64,000 nt of DNA from Bryum argenteum (GCA_037043015.1 CM073324.1:17140597-17204596), one strand, 5' to 3'; counted from the stretch's first letter, positions 1 to 12,558 are shown. The notes: generated by a model not told the origin, from the sequence alone. Made by a program: numbers and translations.

Positions 1-421
1 CCTTCTCCGAAAATGCCGGCAAGTCTTTGATCCGGGACGAGAGCTTTACAATTCATCCAATTCTGTGTAAGCATTGTTGGAGGACAAGATGATCAAAATC
101 GGTGAATTAGGGTTTACGGTTTAAGGAATAGCGAACACCATCATGGTTTTTGATTTGCTCAAAGTTGCATCTGCGTAGTCAACGTTAGATGTGATGAAAA
201 GTCTATCGTACTGGACGTGCAATCGGTCCTCGAGGTCATCGTGGCGGTAGATTGCAGAGTTGGATTTTGGCAGAAATCCGCAAAAGTATTGCTGATGCCC
301 TTCGAGGAAGTGTTCGAAGGGCACCGAATGCCCTTACTTCCATTCAGCCCTAAATTTCTGCTATTGTGGTGTTTCACAGGCAGGGGATTAGTCTGCAAGC
401 TAACAGGAGGAGGCTTGTCTA
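1..421. other. Upstream region of the maturase gene
   Basis: No coding sequence is supported here. The stretch lies before the proposed ATG at 422 and probably contains the promoter and 5' untranslated region of the gene that follows. Short open frames on both strands do not resemble any family I know and have no convincing splice partners. Confidence 0.4.
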
Positions 422-1994
422 ATGACCTCTTTCACTCTCCGGCGCTATGCTCTTTCCTTTTGTATTCGCAAAGTCAGGTATGGCGATCTTGCATCTACCA
501 AAGTAAGTGACAATTTGATATATCTTATTGATTTACACACAAGTACTTGACATTATGGATTGGGGACAGGGCGATTTCCGTTTGTCTGCCGCCGGAATCT
601 TGTGCGGCGGAGTTGGCACTACGAGAATACAATAATGCAACAGCGCAGGTAAGAGATTTTACCTCTTTCACATTCTTAGTCATCTTATCGCGTCCTGGTG
701 TTTCCAAATCAGGAATGTAGAACGCAACGTTAATCTCCAATTTTTGATTTCGAACGAGGATACAGTCTTTCTACTGCGCACGGCACCTCAATTAGGTTAC
801 TTTGATGTCTGTGGATTGATAGAATGAAAATTCTAATTATTCCAGCTGGTGCTATTCTTCAAAATGGTGTTTTATATGGTGGAAATGCAGGGTAATGACG
901 AGTGCACCTCTGGCTTCATTTGGACTGTACCCAAAGTGTCGGGATTGGGGAACTTCTCCAGGTGCGACTACTCAACCTAAGTTTGCAAATTAAGGTACTT
1001 GCTTTGTTAGCTGGAAGTAGCAGATCAAGATCTAATATTTCTGAAGCGTACTTGTCTTGCATAACCACTTGTGGTAAGAATGAGAAAGGTAGTCGATCCA
1101 GTAAGGCTTACTCCTTCTAATTGATTCCTTACCAGTATTTTATACAGTGACAAATCTCGGAAAAGGCTGGCATCGACATTGACTCGTTTGCGTTTGAGCA
1201 GATTTGTGCCGGATTCCTTGTTGCATGCAAGGCCAATTTCAAATGCCGTACAAGGTCGGATGTTCCCATCCATGACAGGTAGCAAATCTTCAAGACACGA
1301 GGAAGAGGAGGATCAAGACGTTGAGTACATTGGAGATTCCGATGCAGAAAGTGGCTCGGAGTTTGAAGAATTAGAGTGGGAAGACGATGGTGCTGCTCCC
1401 GAAGAAGAGTCCGAAGATCTTCAAAACTCAGACGAAGAAGAAGACATCGACGAAGAATTCACCGAGCCTCGTGAGCAGCAGCAGCAGCAGCCTCGCAAGT
1501 CGAATGGTCGAGAGCCCATCTACACAATGCGAATCGAAGCTCCCGTTGATGAGATCTACGCACTTCTACACTCACGTGGCTTCATAACTCCGAAGCAGAA
1601 GAGACCAACGCCGAATGACTCAGTGCTGGGTCAAGAGGATCATCGGATCGTGACTTGGTACCGAAGAGTGAGCACGGGGCTCCTGAATTACTACTCCTGC
1701 TGTGACAATTTCTTGAAGATTAAGGCTATTGTGAACTACCAGCTCAGGTGGTCACTTATTCATACGCTGTCCAAGAAGCACAAGTCAAGCTCACGGCAAG
1801 TCATCTTGAAGTATGGTAAGAACCTGGTGGTTACACGAGACTCGAGGCCGGTGGCGTCATTTCTTAGTGTTGAAGAGATCAAGAAGCACAAGAGGGGCTT
1901 CTTGGAGCTTGATCCTGTTCCTCCAGAGACTCTTATTGATGTCCTTTTTACGAGGATGAAACGACGATCTAGGGATGAGAAGAAAGGCAAGTAA
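422..1994 (+). CDS. Group II intron maturase (domain X) protein, probably mitochondrial
   Basis: Proposed exons 422-477, 570-648, 846-961 and 1148-1994; all introns are GT-AG and the frame stays open, giving 365 residues. The last exon is solid. It holds a very acidic stretch, a short Gln run, then a type II intron maturase domain X (about residues 211-309) with the motifs LLNYYSCCDNF, KIKAIVNYQLRWSL, KKHKSSSRQV and KYGKNL. In this family domain X binds and helps splice organellar group II introns. No reverse transcriptase domain is visible, unlike nMAT1 to nMAT4. The first exon begins MTSFTLRRYALSFCIRKVR, an Arg-rich, acid-free stretch typical of a mitochondrial presequence, and a second Arg-rich stretch precedes the acidic region. 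Exons 1-3 match no family I recognise and are less certain; the first ATG inside exon 4, at 1260, would give 244 residues. Confidence 0.7.
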
Positions 1995-2486
1995 GAGCAT
2001 TGGTTTGAGGAGAGGCTCCATCAGAGACTGCATCAATGCTTGAAACTGCACTAATTGCAGGTAATCGCAAATCCTTGATCCTGGCTATTGTGTGCATCAT
2101 CTGGTGATTTGTCTTTTTAATGACTGCAATGTGTTGGTCATGCCAGGATCACGATTAGCTAGGGAGCATTGAGCTTACTACTGTAAATTGAGAGTAAAGA
2201 GATCTTGGGAAAATGTCATTGACAGCACTTTGAGGCATCTTGACAGGTGATAGTTTTCCATACGAGCTGCTGCTACTCTTGTATGTACTGAAGGGCAGAA
2301 GCCTACATGGTGTTAGTGGAGTTAGAGGAGCCTTTGCTCAAGTTTTGATCACACACAATATGATCTTTGATCATAACTAGCACCTTGTTGCCTATTCATT
2401 TTATGTGATCGCAATCATCATAATTATGAGAGATTGAGACATTTGAGATCAGGAGCTTGTTATTTACATGGGCTGATTGTCAAAAT

Positions 2487-3428
2487 ACAACATTTTGGAT
2501 GTCAAGCTTCAACTTTGAAGAGCCATAGCTTCTTCATCCGGAGCCCATTCTGAATGATATCACTTACGTTGGCTCTCGAATCATGTCTAGTTTGTGTCTA
2601 GTTTGTGTCTAGTTTGTGTCTAGTTTGTGTCTAGTTTTTGTCTAGTTTGTGTGGTAAAAATTGCATACCCATACATTGAAGTGTGAATGGATGGCATGCA
2701 TTTTAGTGAAAGTAGCTCTTGTTTTTGAGTTTCAAACATAGGGCATCTTTTACCATCGTAAATCAATTATGTATTTTGCATAGGTTTGTAGTAGGAAGAT
2801 TTTTGATTTAGATAGTTTAGGTGTTGGATTTGCAATGATGTTTCTATTTTTAAAAAATTGCAAAAAAATACATGGTTTTTGATTAGAAGATTCTTCTTCT
2901 TCCACTATTGGATTTTAATTTTGTTTGATGGGTTGGATTTAATTTCAATCTAGTTTTGTAATAGAAACCTTAATTCCATCCTAGATTTGAGGAAGTTATG
3001 ACATTCATTTTTGTGGAGGGGGCCTAGTCTTGGACATTTTTTCCTTTGTAAAGTTTCAGGCAGTTTTCACCATTGTAAGGCCATTATTTGTGCGAGGAAA
3101 ATCTTGTTCAAAGGTGATATTAAGACAAAGATAAACATCTTTGTAGTTGGTGATTTTTTCATCGCACTAAGTTAATTGGTAACATTTTAACTCAAAAGTG
3201 AAAACGTTGAGAAATTCTGGTGTTTTCCAAGCAATGATACGTTATGATCTTAAAATTCAGAAGGCCTAAGGCCTCATGACTCAAAGCTTGACTCACATGA
3301 TGTATAATATGTGTACTGCAAGATTGTATGGTTGATAAACGAATAACTCATCTTCATTTCCATTTATGACACTTTTTTTGACAATGTGTTACTTTTGCTA
3401 CAAATGAGTCAAAACATTTAGGAGTTAA
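2487..3428. repeat. Dispersed repeat, diverged copy of the element at 14569-15549
   Basis: The segment shares its order of motifs with the element at 14569-15549: an ACTTTGAAGAGCCATA motif near the left side, TCATCC, TCACTT, TGGCATGCATTTTAGTGAA, GATTTTTGAT and a right end reading TTTAGGAGTTAA. The two copies are collinear over about 0.9 kb but carry many substitutions and small indels, so this copy is old. Its left terminus is not clear; the right terminus abuts TTAA. Confidence 0.65.
2586..2651 (+). repeat. Tandem repeat, 11 bp x 6
   Basis: Six head-to-tail copies of TCTAGTTTGTG, with one substitution in the fifth copy. The related element at 14569-15549 has only one unit at this position (AAGTCTAGTGTG), so the array expanded inside this copy of the dispersed repeat. 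Confidence 0.95.
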
Positions 3429-4083
3429 TGTGTGTTCGTGACAATAATAAGATACTGCAAGCTTTGAGTGAGTATAGAACATCCCACGACTTTTATAAAT
3501 CTCATATGAACTAGTATTTGAGGAAGGGTACAGAGAGAGTGTTATAGAGAGTTTCTCATGCCATCAATAATAATTTGTCATTACATTTATCAAATTATGT
3601 TTGGAATTAGAATAAAAAAATTCACGAAGATGAATATGCCTTGCTATTCTTCATGAACATCGAACATTATTTATTCACCTTGATCTTCATATTGTACATT
3701 GAACAATGGCATTTCACATTTCTAATTCTCTTGTTATGAAATCTCATGTAATGTGGTTCTTGATGCATAAAATAATCCCAAAGTGGTTTTTTGGGGTGGC
3801 CACAGGGAATAATTTAGCCAATTCTGACCATTATAATCTCACAAATGAAAGAATTAATGATTCAATTCTAACATATGAGTGCATTGTCAAAGATCATACT
3901 GTTGGAACTTCTAAATAATGCTCAGATTGAGTTTTTTTGGACTTGAAGTGTGTGAAGGTCATTATTGGCAATTTAAACAATTCTCCATTAAGTATCTTTA
4001 GGGGTTAATAGGGGATGATGATAGGACACTTATTTCATATTATAATATCAAAGGTGACCTAGCATGTCAGTTCAACATGTATA

Positions 4084-4502
4084 AAGGCCTGTTCGCACTT
4101 GGCCTTAGAGGAGGTCTTAGGAGGGGGTCTTAACTCCATTAAAAAGTGTGTGTTCCCACTTACATTCATTAGTAATTACCAATCCTACATGGATGTCCAC
4201 ATGGCACACTTTAAAGAGTAGGGTATTAGCAAACATTTAGAGGACAAAAGAGCTTTGAGGAATAGTAGGCAATACTTAAGGGAGCACCAATATTGGAAAG
4301 ATTCTCAAATTTTCCTCACTTAAGAGTGGTCTTATGTATTGTCCCACTTGAGGGGCCATTACGTAATCCCCTCACTATTGATTACACCTTTACGAACCTC
4401 ATTGATGACACCTTTCCTCAAAAGAAGGTGATCCTCCCCAAATTGTGGGGGTGTTAAATTTTTAGCCATGCTCTTTGCAAAGGCCAAGTGCGAACGGGCC
4501 TT
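4084..4502. mobile_element. MITE-like inverted-repeat element
   Basis: The two ends are inverted copies: the left end reads AAGGCCTGTTCGCACTTGGC and the right end, read on the other strand, AAGGCCCGTTCGCACTTGGC, one mismatch in 20; both continue with CTT. The interior is about 370 bp with no reading frame. The GGCCTGTTCGCAC terminus resembles ends of hAT-type plant MITEs, but I could not find a clean 8-bp target duplication, so the superfamily is open. Confidence 0.75.
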
Positions 4503-4837
4503 AAGTTGACAAGAAATGTTACTCTGAGCACCTAAATAGCATTATTAACCAATCATTCCAGCTTTTTGCAAGTGCTGCCCGCTGCCCGGGAGCACAGGGA
4601 GGTCGTTCCACTCAGAACAGTCTCCCTCTCACCAATAAGCACCTGTAAAACCCCAAACCCTAATTGGACACACATTCGCCATCTTCGAATGTTCTCCATC
4701 GCATCCCCTGTATCTCATCTCGATCCCGCCATTCAATTTCAAATTTTCATTCATCTCCTCGTGCTCATCGAGGTGAAGGAAATTTTCTCAACTCCGAAAT
4801 CGATTGAAGCAATTTTTTGTGTAGAAATTTAGTTCGA

Positions 4838-7148
4838 ATGGAGCAGCAGGGGAGAGGACGAGGAGGTCGTCGTGGAGGTGGTGGTGGGAAGCAAGGTGGG
4901 AGAGGACCAATCGCCGGTCGACGTCCTGTGGCTGAAGCTGATCGCATCAGTATTGTGGAAAGGCTTAACCAATTTAAGGCTAGCAATGATCAAGGTTCAT
5001 TTTCTTCGACTGAATGTTTATGCAGTGTGTTGGAGGTGCTTGAGCTGAAAGATGAAATCTGATAGTGCGAAACATTATAACAAAATTTTACGATAATGTA
5101 ATTAAATTGCGAGGTAATTTTAAAAACCGCACCGCTTACATGAGGTCTAAAAAGTTACAGGGCTGAACTAAGGTATCAATTTGAAGAGAGATTTGTAGTC
5201 TAGTTATCTTGAACGTTCTTCACTCTGTGAGGCTGGATAATATTGCTATATTTCTCCGGAAGTGCTACAACATTGCACATTTTATTGTCAGAGCAATGAA
5301 ATTGGAAACAATGTGCGAGGTATTTTAAATACCGCACCGCTTACATGAGCTTTACAAAATCACGTAACCATTACAGAGCTGAACTATCAACTTGAATAGA
5401 GAGTTGTAATCTCATTATCTCGCCTTTGTGAGCTTGGAACAATGGCTCATCAACAGAGAGGGGAATCTCAATTCAGCACATACACAAAGTCGATGACTTC
5501 AACCTGCCTTCTCTGTTTTGAAACATTCAGAAACTTGAGATATATACTAGTCCTAGTTCACAGAGTGGTTTTGGCGCTTTGAAAACTGTCACGTCATCAA
5601 ATACGAATTATGTCAATTTTCGAAAGTTGGAGTTATTTGGTGCTTTTCGCTAATGTTATTGACTTTTGTATTCAACTGTCATTGTCGCTTGCATGCTTGG
5701 TAGAGTTATTTCAGAATGGGATCTGGGAGCTAATTCTGTTTTTTTTGCATGTGCAGGTGAGTTTGCGCTTGCGGTGTTTGAAACTGTGAGATTTGTAATA
5801 AGCGGCAGACTGAACTTTATTGAGTTTCGTGTCTGGCATCAGCTGGATGAAGGATGAGGAACACTTCCACGGATGAACTTGGCATCAACTGAGTATCCAG
5901 GGGGCTATTGGCTACTAAGCTAGATTGTCTATATATTTTTATCATACATTCAATGTGGTGATATTGGTGGATACTTGTGAACGATGTGGTTCATTGGTGA
6001 AATTTTGGTACCGCAGAGCTAATTTTTGAAGCCGGTCTTAGCAATCATGACAGAGCCGTGGTGCACGACACTTGCAAAAAGTTGGGACTGAAGTCCAAGA
6101 GTCGAGGGTATGTATGTTTTCCTACTGAAGAATGTAGCTGAGTGATGCTTTAAAAGTCGTGAAAGAATACTCTTTTAACAGTAGATATGAGGTGGCGGGT
6201 CTCTCATTCCCAGCAACAGAATGTGTACTTCACGATCACTTCGGTTCGATGTTGTGCTGGTTCTCGATATCCCATGCATGCTCCAAGATCTCATTGATTT
6301 AGCTAAATCGTTGGCGCTGTGCAGGAAAGGAGATGACCGACGTGTTGCAGTTTTTAAGCCTGCTCAACCAAAGGGGAAGAAATATTCATCAGCCCCTTTG
6401 TCATTCTCCCAAGGCTCTCGGGACGTTTTAGGTAACCTTTTTTATCGATATCCTCCTTTTGAAGAGGAGCTAGTTGTGAAGAACTGGGGGGACACTCCAG
6501 CAAATATTCCAACCTCGGCCAGCGGCCCGAGGAGAAGACGTGGGAAGAATGGCAAACAATGGACGATGAGTGTTGATGAGGTTGAGAAACGAGCTGCTGC
6601 ACTAGCTTCACGGTTAGAGAAAGTGCCGGCTCTTAGAAAGGTAATTATTCTTGAAATCCATCTGGAAACCAAAAGCTTCATTTGTCTATAGTATCTATCT
6701 TTCTTGTGACCTCAAACTTGCCTTATGGAACTTGCTTGTCCCATTCATGTTATTAGATGGCTGCAAAGAGGGCGACACTTCCCATCGCTTCCTTCAAGGA
6801 TGAAATTACAGCAACTGTGGACAAGCACCAGGTCAGACGGTGTTTCCTTTTAAAGTCATCACAACTGTTTTGTGTGATGAGTACTGATCGGTGAATTCTT
6901 ATAGGAAAGAGCCTATACTTCCATGTGAGGGGTAATCTGCTTGACTTAGTTTATTAATGCTTACAGTACCTTCAGTTTCTGAGAATATTTATGAAGCGTT
7001 ATTCGTCTTTGATTCACCAGTTAGTTAACAAGCAAATTTCATTCAGGTGGTTCTTATTGCTGGAGAAACTGGCTGTGGGAAGACTACGCAGGTTAGGCAT
7101 ATCTTCAATCTGCTGTTAATCAGCAATTAAGTTTACAATGGAAATTTA

Positions 7149-7197
<49 letters not shown>

Positions 7198-10100
7198 GGG
7201 GTGGGGTGGGGGCGGGTTCTTAAAATGTGATTTGTTCTATTTTGAGAACTTCTTCGAATGGAGCAGCAGGAAAAATATGAGGTACCTCATGTTGATGCCA
7301 TTTGTTTGATTCGGTGGTCTTCAGGTTCCACAGTACATACTCGATCATATGTGGGCTCAAAAGCAGCCCTGCAGAATTATCTGCACTCAACCTAGGCGTA
7401 TTTCTGCCACTTCAGGTTTGCCTTCTTGGACTCGATTGCCGTTTTACAATGGATTGGACCAGTTATAGTTGGATGTGCTGACCTCGTTTCAGAAGCACTT
7501 AGGATTCAACTTCAACGATGCAAAATATTGGATCGTTGCTTAAACGACTGGCATCAATCTGTTGCCAGCTTTAACATGCATTTCCTATTAGCCTCCACAA
7601 ATATTGCTAACAAGTCTGTTCCTCGCAGTTGCTGAACGTATTGCTGCTGAGCGTGGGGAAAATATCGGTGATACAGTTGGTTACCAGGTTAACTTTCTAG
7701 AAACTTCTCGAAACATCCTTACAGTCGTGGGTCTTTGTAATGGGAGATATTCAATGTGGTTGAGTTGAAGTTTCTTAGTATGTCAGAGTTTCTCGATTTG
7801 GCTTTCATCTGAACTTGACCAGCATGTATCGGCAGTGTCTACTTGTATAAATGGAGAAATAATACTGAGAGAAGGTTGTGTAATGAACCTTGGAACTCGC
7901 AGATCCGTTTGGAGTCTAGAGGGGGCAGGCATTCGTCTCTAATGTTCTGTACAAATGGTGTGCTTTTACGAAAACTGGTTGGATCAGGACGTTCGGAGGA
8001 TTCCGAGGAATTTAATGCGCTGGATGCCACTCATGTTATAGTGGTACGTTTTTTGTGGGGTTCCTGTATTTGTGATAGTGGCACTTGTCTACATTATAGA
8101 TTGCTTCTATTAATTGGTTGACAATGGTTGCGTATTCATGAATTGTGACTAGATTGTGGGTTCGAGCAACGTCTTTTGGTGCTAATTCTCTGCGTGATCA
8201 ATGATCTTCTGAAGCATCACATGATACCCATTCAATCCATTGGAGAACCACCATTCTTCTAGATGTATAGAATCATCTGCATAGCCATAATATAACCTGT
8301 GTATTTTCAACTGAACCTTCCCTTATTCTGAGATGTTTGAGATGTGATTTTACAGGATGAAATTCATGAGCGCGATCGAAATGCTGATTTTTTGCTGATT
8401 GTGCTCAGGTAAATGTCTTGTTTAGGATCACGTGCATAATTTCATACCAAGGACCTAATATGTAGTCCTGATGCTTTATGCATGTTAACTGTTAGTGTTC
8501 GGGTCGATAAGCTTGATTTCGACCCTTTATGAGCTTGAAGTGGTATTACTTTTAATGATGGATAAGCTCAAAGCAGATTCCAAGTATGCATCACCATGAG
8601 TGACTTAATTTAAATGAGAGCTGACAGTTTGTTATATGTTATGCAGGGATTTACTAGCTTCGAAACCAAACTTGCGCTTGGTGAGTTACTTTAAGGTTAA
8701 TTCAATTCAGCGTTTTGAAAGCTCTGTATACTTATCAACTAACCCATTTTTTTCAGATATTAATGAGTGCTACGTTGGACGCTGCACTTTTCTCAAATTA
8801 CTTCAACAACTGCCCTGTGGTTCGAGTACCAGGGTTCACATTTCCAGTAAGTTTCTTTCATGGTATATTACATTTGTCTGTTCTGCATCTGACATTTTGT
8901 TATACATAAATCTTCAAAAATTTAAAAGATTTGTTCAGGTCCTGTTTGGGCTACGATGTTTTATGTAATTATGCTGACTTGTGAGTCCTGTTTCTTTTTT
9001 TTAGAATGTGGTATTGATTGCCAATACCTGCTGTAGATCCTAAGAGCAGTTTTTGACATCTTCCTATTGCGTGTTTATGCAGGTGCAGACATACTATCTT
9101 GAAGATGTGTTAGCCCTTACGGAGAACCAACAAGTAGATAATGGAAAGTCTGTACGGAATAAACCAAAATTTATAACTCTTACTGAAGAAGACAAGAAGA
9201 GTATGGATGAAGCTCTTAAAGCAGCATGGTTAAATGATGATTTTGAGACGTTAATGGATACGATTGAGGAGTTTCCAAGATTGAATCTTTGCAATTATAA
9301 GCATACGCAAAGTGGAGCAACTCCATTAATGGTTGCTTCCGCGAAGGGGCGAGTTGAGGATGTCAAACATCTGCTTTCCCTTGGGGCGGACACATCTGTT
9401 ATTGCAAATAATGGTGATGATGCAGTTCGATGGGCAGCAAAGAATGGTCAACAAGAAGTTGCTGCACTTTTGAACGAACATATGAAGAAGCAACATTCGC
9501 AAGATGATCATTCAAAGGAAGCAGAAACAGCACTGCTACATAATTATCAGATGTCAGTAGATCAGGTAAAGGCTATTCGAGTATGTATAGAGGGTTTTCC
9601 GCCAGTCCGAAGTTTCAGTTTCAGGATATTCAGGCTAGTCGCCTTCTGGCCTGTGACAAAAATCAGGGTATTAGTTCTTTTATGTTCTTTTAAGTCTTAT
9701 TGGATCGTCTGCTTTTTGGGTTTTTGACAGGATGAAGTTGATGTAGCCTTGATTGAACGTTTGCTGCACAAAATACACTTGCAAGCAGGGGAAAGACTAG
9801 ATCTCAAAGGTTCTGTGCTGATCTTTTTACCTGGGTGGGAAGATATTTCGAAACTTCGCGAGGTTCTACAGGCTAATCCTTTATTCGGCAACGCCTCCAG
9901 ATTCATGTTACTGCCCCTGCACTCACTTGTACCCTCGAATGAACAGAAGAAAGTGTTCAATTCTCCACCCAGCGGAATATGCAAAATTGTACTGGCCACT
10001 AATATTGCTGAGACTGCGATTACCATCGACGATGTTGTGTATGTAATAGATAGTGGACGAATGAAGGAGAAGAGCTATGATCCTTACAGCAATGTCTCTA

Positions 10101-12558
10101 CTTTACAGGTACTCATTTGTATATGTCACACATAACCGTTGTGACACTCGTACCTTTGTTGTTGAGTACTTTGTGTGTAGCAAACCTTGCAATGTATCCT
10201 CTTTTAGACCGAAGAGTTCTTAAATTAATATCTCTGAAGGTCGATCTTTCTTTGGACTCTTCTTTGGCAGACAGTTTGGACTTCAAAGGCCAGTGCCAAA
10301 CAACGTGAAGGACGAGCTGGACGGTGTCAACCTGGCATCTGCTATCATTTGTTTTCTAAGTTAAGGATGGAGGCTCTACCGGAGTTTCAGCTTCCTGAAA
10401 TCAAGCGAACTCCTCTTGAGGAACTTTGCCTCCAGGTCATTTTCAAATGAATGGCCCCGAGCACAACATTCATTATTTCATGCTTTACCGAGGCTACTCT
10501 TGCTCAAGTATATGAGCAACATGTTGAGGAATTTGCAGCTCTGTAGCATGTATCCCTTTTCTCTTGCAAGGTGCTCTAGATCCCCGTTACTTTGAAAAGT
10601 GGAGTAGTGTGTTTTTAAATTATTGAATTCTATTCATCTTTTCTAATGCACGCTTTGCATTGGCTCAGGTGAAACTTTATGAACCTCGAGGAAAGATTGC
10701 AGAATTTATTATGAAGGCACTCGACCCACCTCTAGAAATAGCGGTAAAAAATGCAGTAGCACTACTACAAGACATTGGGGCTCTCACATCAGATGAATTG
10801 CTTACGGACATGGGCAAACAGCTGGGATCTCTCCCAGTCCATCCCTCCACAAGCAGAATGATTCTCTTGTCCATTCTGCTCAACTGTCTCGATCCCGCTC
10901 TTACCGTTGCTTGTGCCGCTGGCTTCCGAGAGCCCTTTGTCCTCCCGCTTCATCCTTATCAAAAGAAGCAGGCTCAGAATGCACGGCAAGAGCTTGCTGG
11001 GAAGTACGGAGGCTATAGCGACCATTTGGCGATTGTGGCAGCCTTTGATGGATGGGAGATGGCACGAGCTAATCGCCAGGAGAATCAATTCTGCTCGAGG
11101 TACTTTGTGTCAGGTAAAGTTTTATATATTTGAAGTCGGTAGCTGTGGTTGCAGACTGGAATTGACTGAGGAATTATGGTCGTGTTCTTTAACAGTTGCA
11201 TGTTCAAGCCAGAATTTGATGAGCTCAAATTTGTTGCTACAGGTGGTACTATGTCTCAGCTTGCTGGAATGAGGCAGCAGTTGCAAGCCGAACTTGCACA
11301 GAAAGGTTTCATCACATTGGAGCCTCATGCATGTAGTGCGAATGCTCGAGATCCTGGGATCGTGAGAGCAGTTTTGGCAGCTGGAATGTATCCGATGGTT
11401 GGGAATTTGTTACCTCCCCTGTCTGGTTCTACTAAGGCTATTGTGCAAACAGGAAGGGGCGAGAAGGTTCGGATTCACCCTCATTCAACAAGTATTCGGC
11501 CTGACGAGATCTCTCGCCTCGACCCGACCCTGTTGAGTCAGCTGCTCGTTGTTTTCGACGAGGTCACTCGCGGAGAATCTCAGGTCAGTAATTCTTGCAC
11601 GGATGCTTTCTGCAGTCATTTGTGTAAAAATTCACGGACATGTCACTTGTCCTGCTTCTTTTTACACTATATTTCAACGTCGTCCAAGTGCAATCGACGA
11701 TGGGGGTGCTTATTTCTTTTGGGTCATTTAATGTTGTGTTCAGGTTTACATTCGGAAGTGTACACTTGTGAATCCACACCCGTTGCTTCTTTTGTCCTCC
11801 GAGGTGGTCGTGGTTCCTCCCGAGGTTGAGGCCGAGGATACACTAATGGATAGTGATGAAGAAAGTGATGAAGATGAAGGAGGGGTATGTTTCCAGTCTC
11901 CACCCAAGTCAACTTTGCTTCTCTCCAATTTATGCGTGTATAGTTGCACTAATGAATTACTGACTTGTGATCATAGGTTTTTCATTCAGTCTTTGACACT
12001 GCTCACAATAATTCTTATGTTTCCCACTGTACAATCTGACATGCGTGGACTGGAACGTCGTTGACGACTCTGATGTTGTCTCTTACCCTCTTTCATCGTT
12101 GACAGTTAACGAAGCGGCCCAGAGAGGATCAAGCACAGCAAAATCTCATGTCTGATCCAAACGCGGTCGTTTCTGTTGTGGTTGATGGGCGTTTCTACTT
12201 CAGTGCTACAGCAATGGATGCGGCCCAGTTTTTTGTTTTACGGTCAAGAATGGCAGCAGCTCTGAATTCTAAGGTATCTGAAAAGAATCTCTAATCTATT
12301 GAATTGTACTTCTTTTGATCACGCTTTTTATGTTATTGATTTACTCATGGAGTGCATAGACTTTGTGGCCTAATACCTCTTCTTGTGTTTGTTTTATTGA
12401 TAAAGGTTTGTCAACCACGATCATATCTGCCAGAGCTCCTGGCGGAGTCGGTGCAGGCTATCGGGTGTATACTATCTCACGATGGAATGCCTTCCATGTC
12501 TGTGGCATCTTCAAGTGATCGTCTTCCAAAGTCAAAGGGGACACACCGTCGGTTTTAG
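4838..12558 (+). CDS. DEIH-box RNA helicase with R3H domain and inserted ankyrin repeats (NIH/DExH6 type)
   Basis: Nineteen exons: 4838-4994, 6017-6107, 6325-6640, 6757-6831, 7047-7091, 7325-7415, 7629-7687, 7903-8043, 8356-8408, 8647-8680, 8757-8846, 9083-9565, 9731-10108, 10271-10435, 10669-11113, 11243-11583, 11744-11884, 12106-12273, 12406-12558. All introns are GT-AG and the frame is continuous over 1,141 residues. Order: Gly/Arg-rich RGG start (1-30), R3H-like segment (53-85), Walker A GETGCGKT (219-226), DEIH (326-329), SAT (358-360), ankyrin repeats (about 460-516) between the two helicase lobes, motif [10 protein letters not shown] (682-689), HA2 and OB-type region, acidic stretch near 1030. 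This is the layout of the plant NIH/DExH6 helicases and, apart from the missing YTH domain, of animal YTHDC2. ATP-dependent RNA unwinding is expected from the motifs; the target is unknown. Arabidopsis NIH, as I recall, is longer at the C-terminus. Confidence 0.93.
5109..5445 (+). repeat. Two-copy direct duplication in helicase intron 1
   Basis: Copies begin at about 5109 and 5315. Both carry GCGAGGTA, the block ACCGCACCGCTTACATGAG, then CTGAACTA, TCAA(T/C)TTGAA, AGAGA and TTATCT in the same order. They lie about 206 bp apart inside the 1,022-bp first intron and differ by small indels and substitutions. Confidence 0.75.
7151..7216. repeat. T46 homopolymer followed by a G-rich block
   Basis: Helicase intron 5 holds 46 consecutive T (7151-7196) followed directly by GGGGGTGGGGTGGGGGCGGG, which contains four G-runs and could form a G-quadruplex. 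On the other strand it reads as a C-rich stretch ending in a poly(A) run, as a retroposed transcript tail would. Homopolymer length in an assembly is often inexact. Confidence 0.9.

Larger units (their letters stand above)
1995..4837. other. Intergenic region, repeats only
   Basis: No gene is seen. The stretch contains a diverged dispersed repeat (2487-3428) with an 11-bp tandem array inside it, and an inverted-repeat element (4084-4502). The last 300 bases before 4838 are GC-richer and probably hold the promoter and 5' untranslated region of the helicase gene. A right-end motif, TTTAGGGGTTAA, sits near 3997 and belongs to the TTAA-flanked repeat family described in the findings. Confidence 0.6.

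Noticed and set aside
11176..11242. Alternative helicase exon 16 start after TTTAACAG at about 11192
   Set aside because: That reading runs into a stop after about 28 codons, while the acceptor at 11242 restores the conserved YFVSGGTM...GMRQQLQ block.
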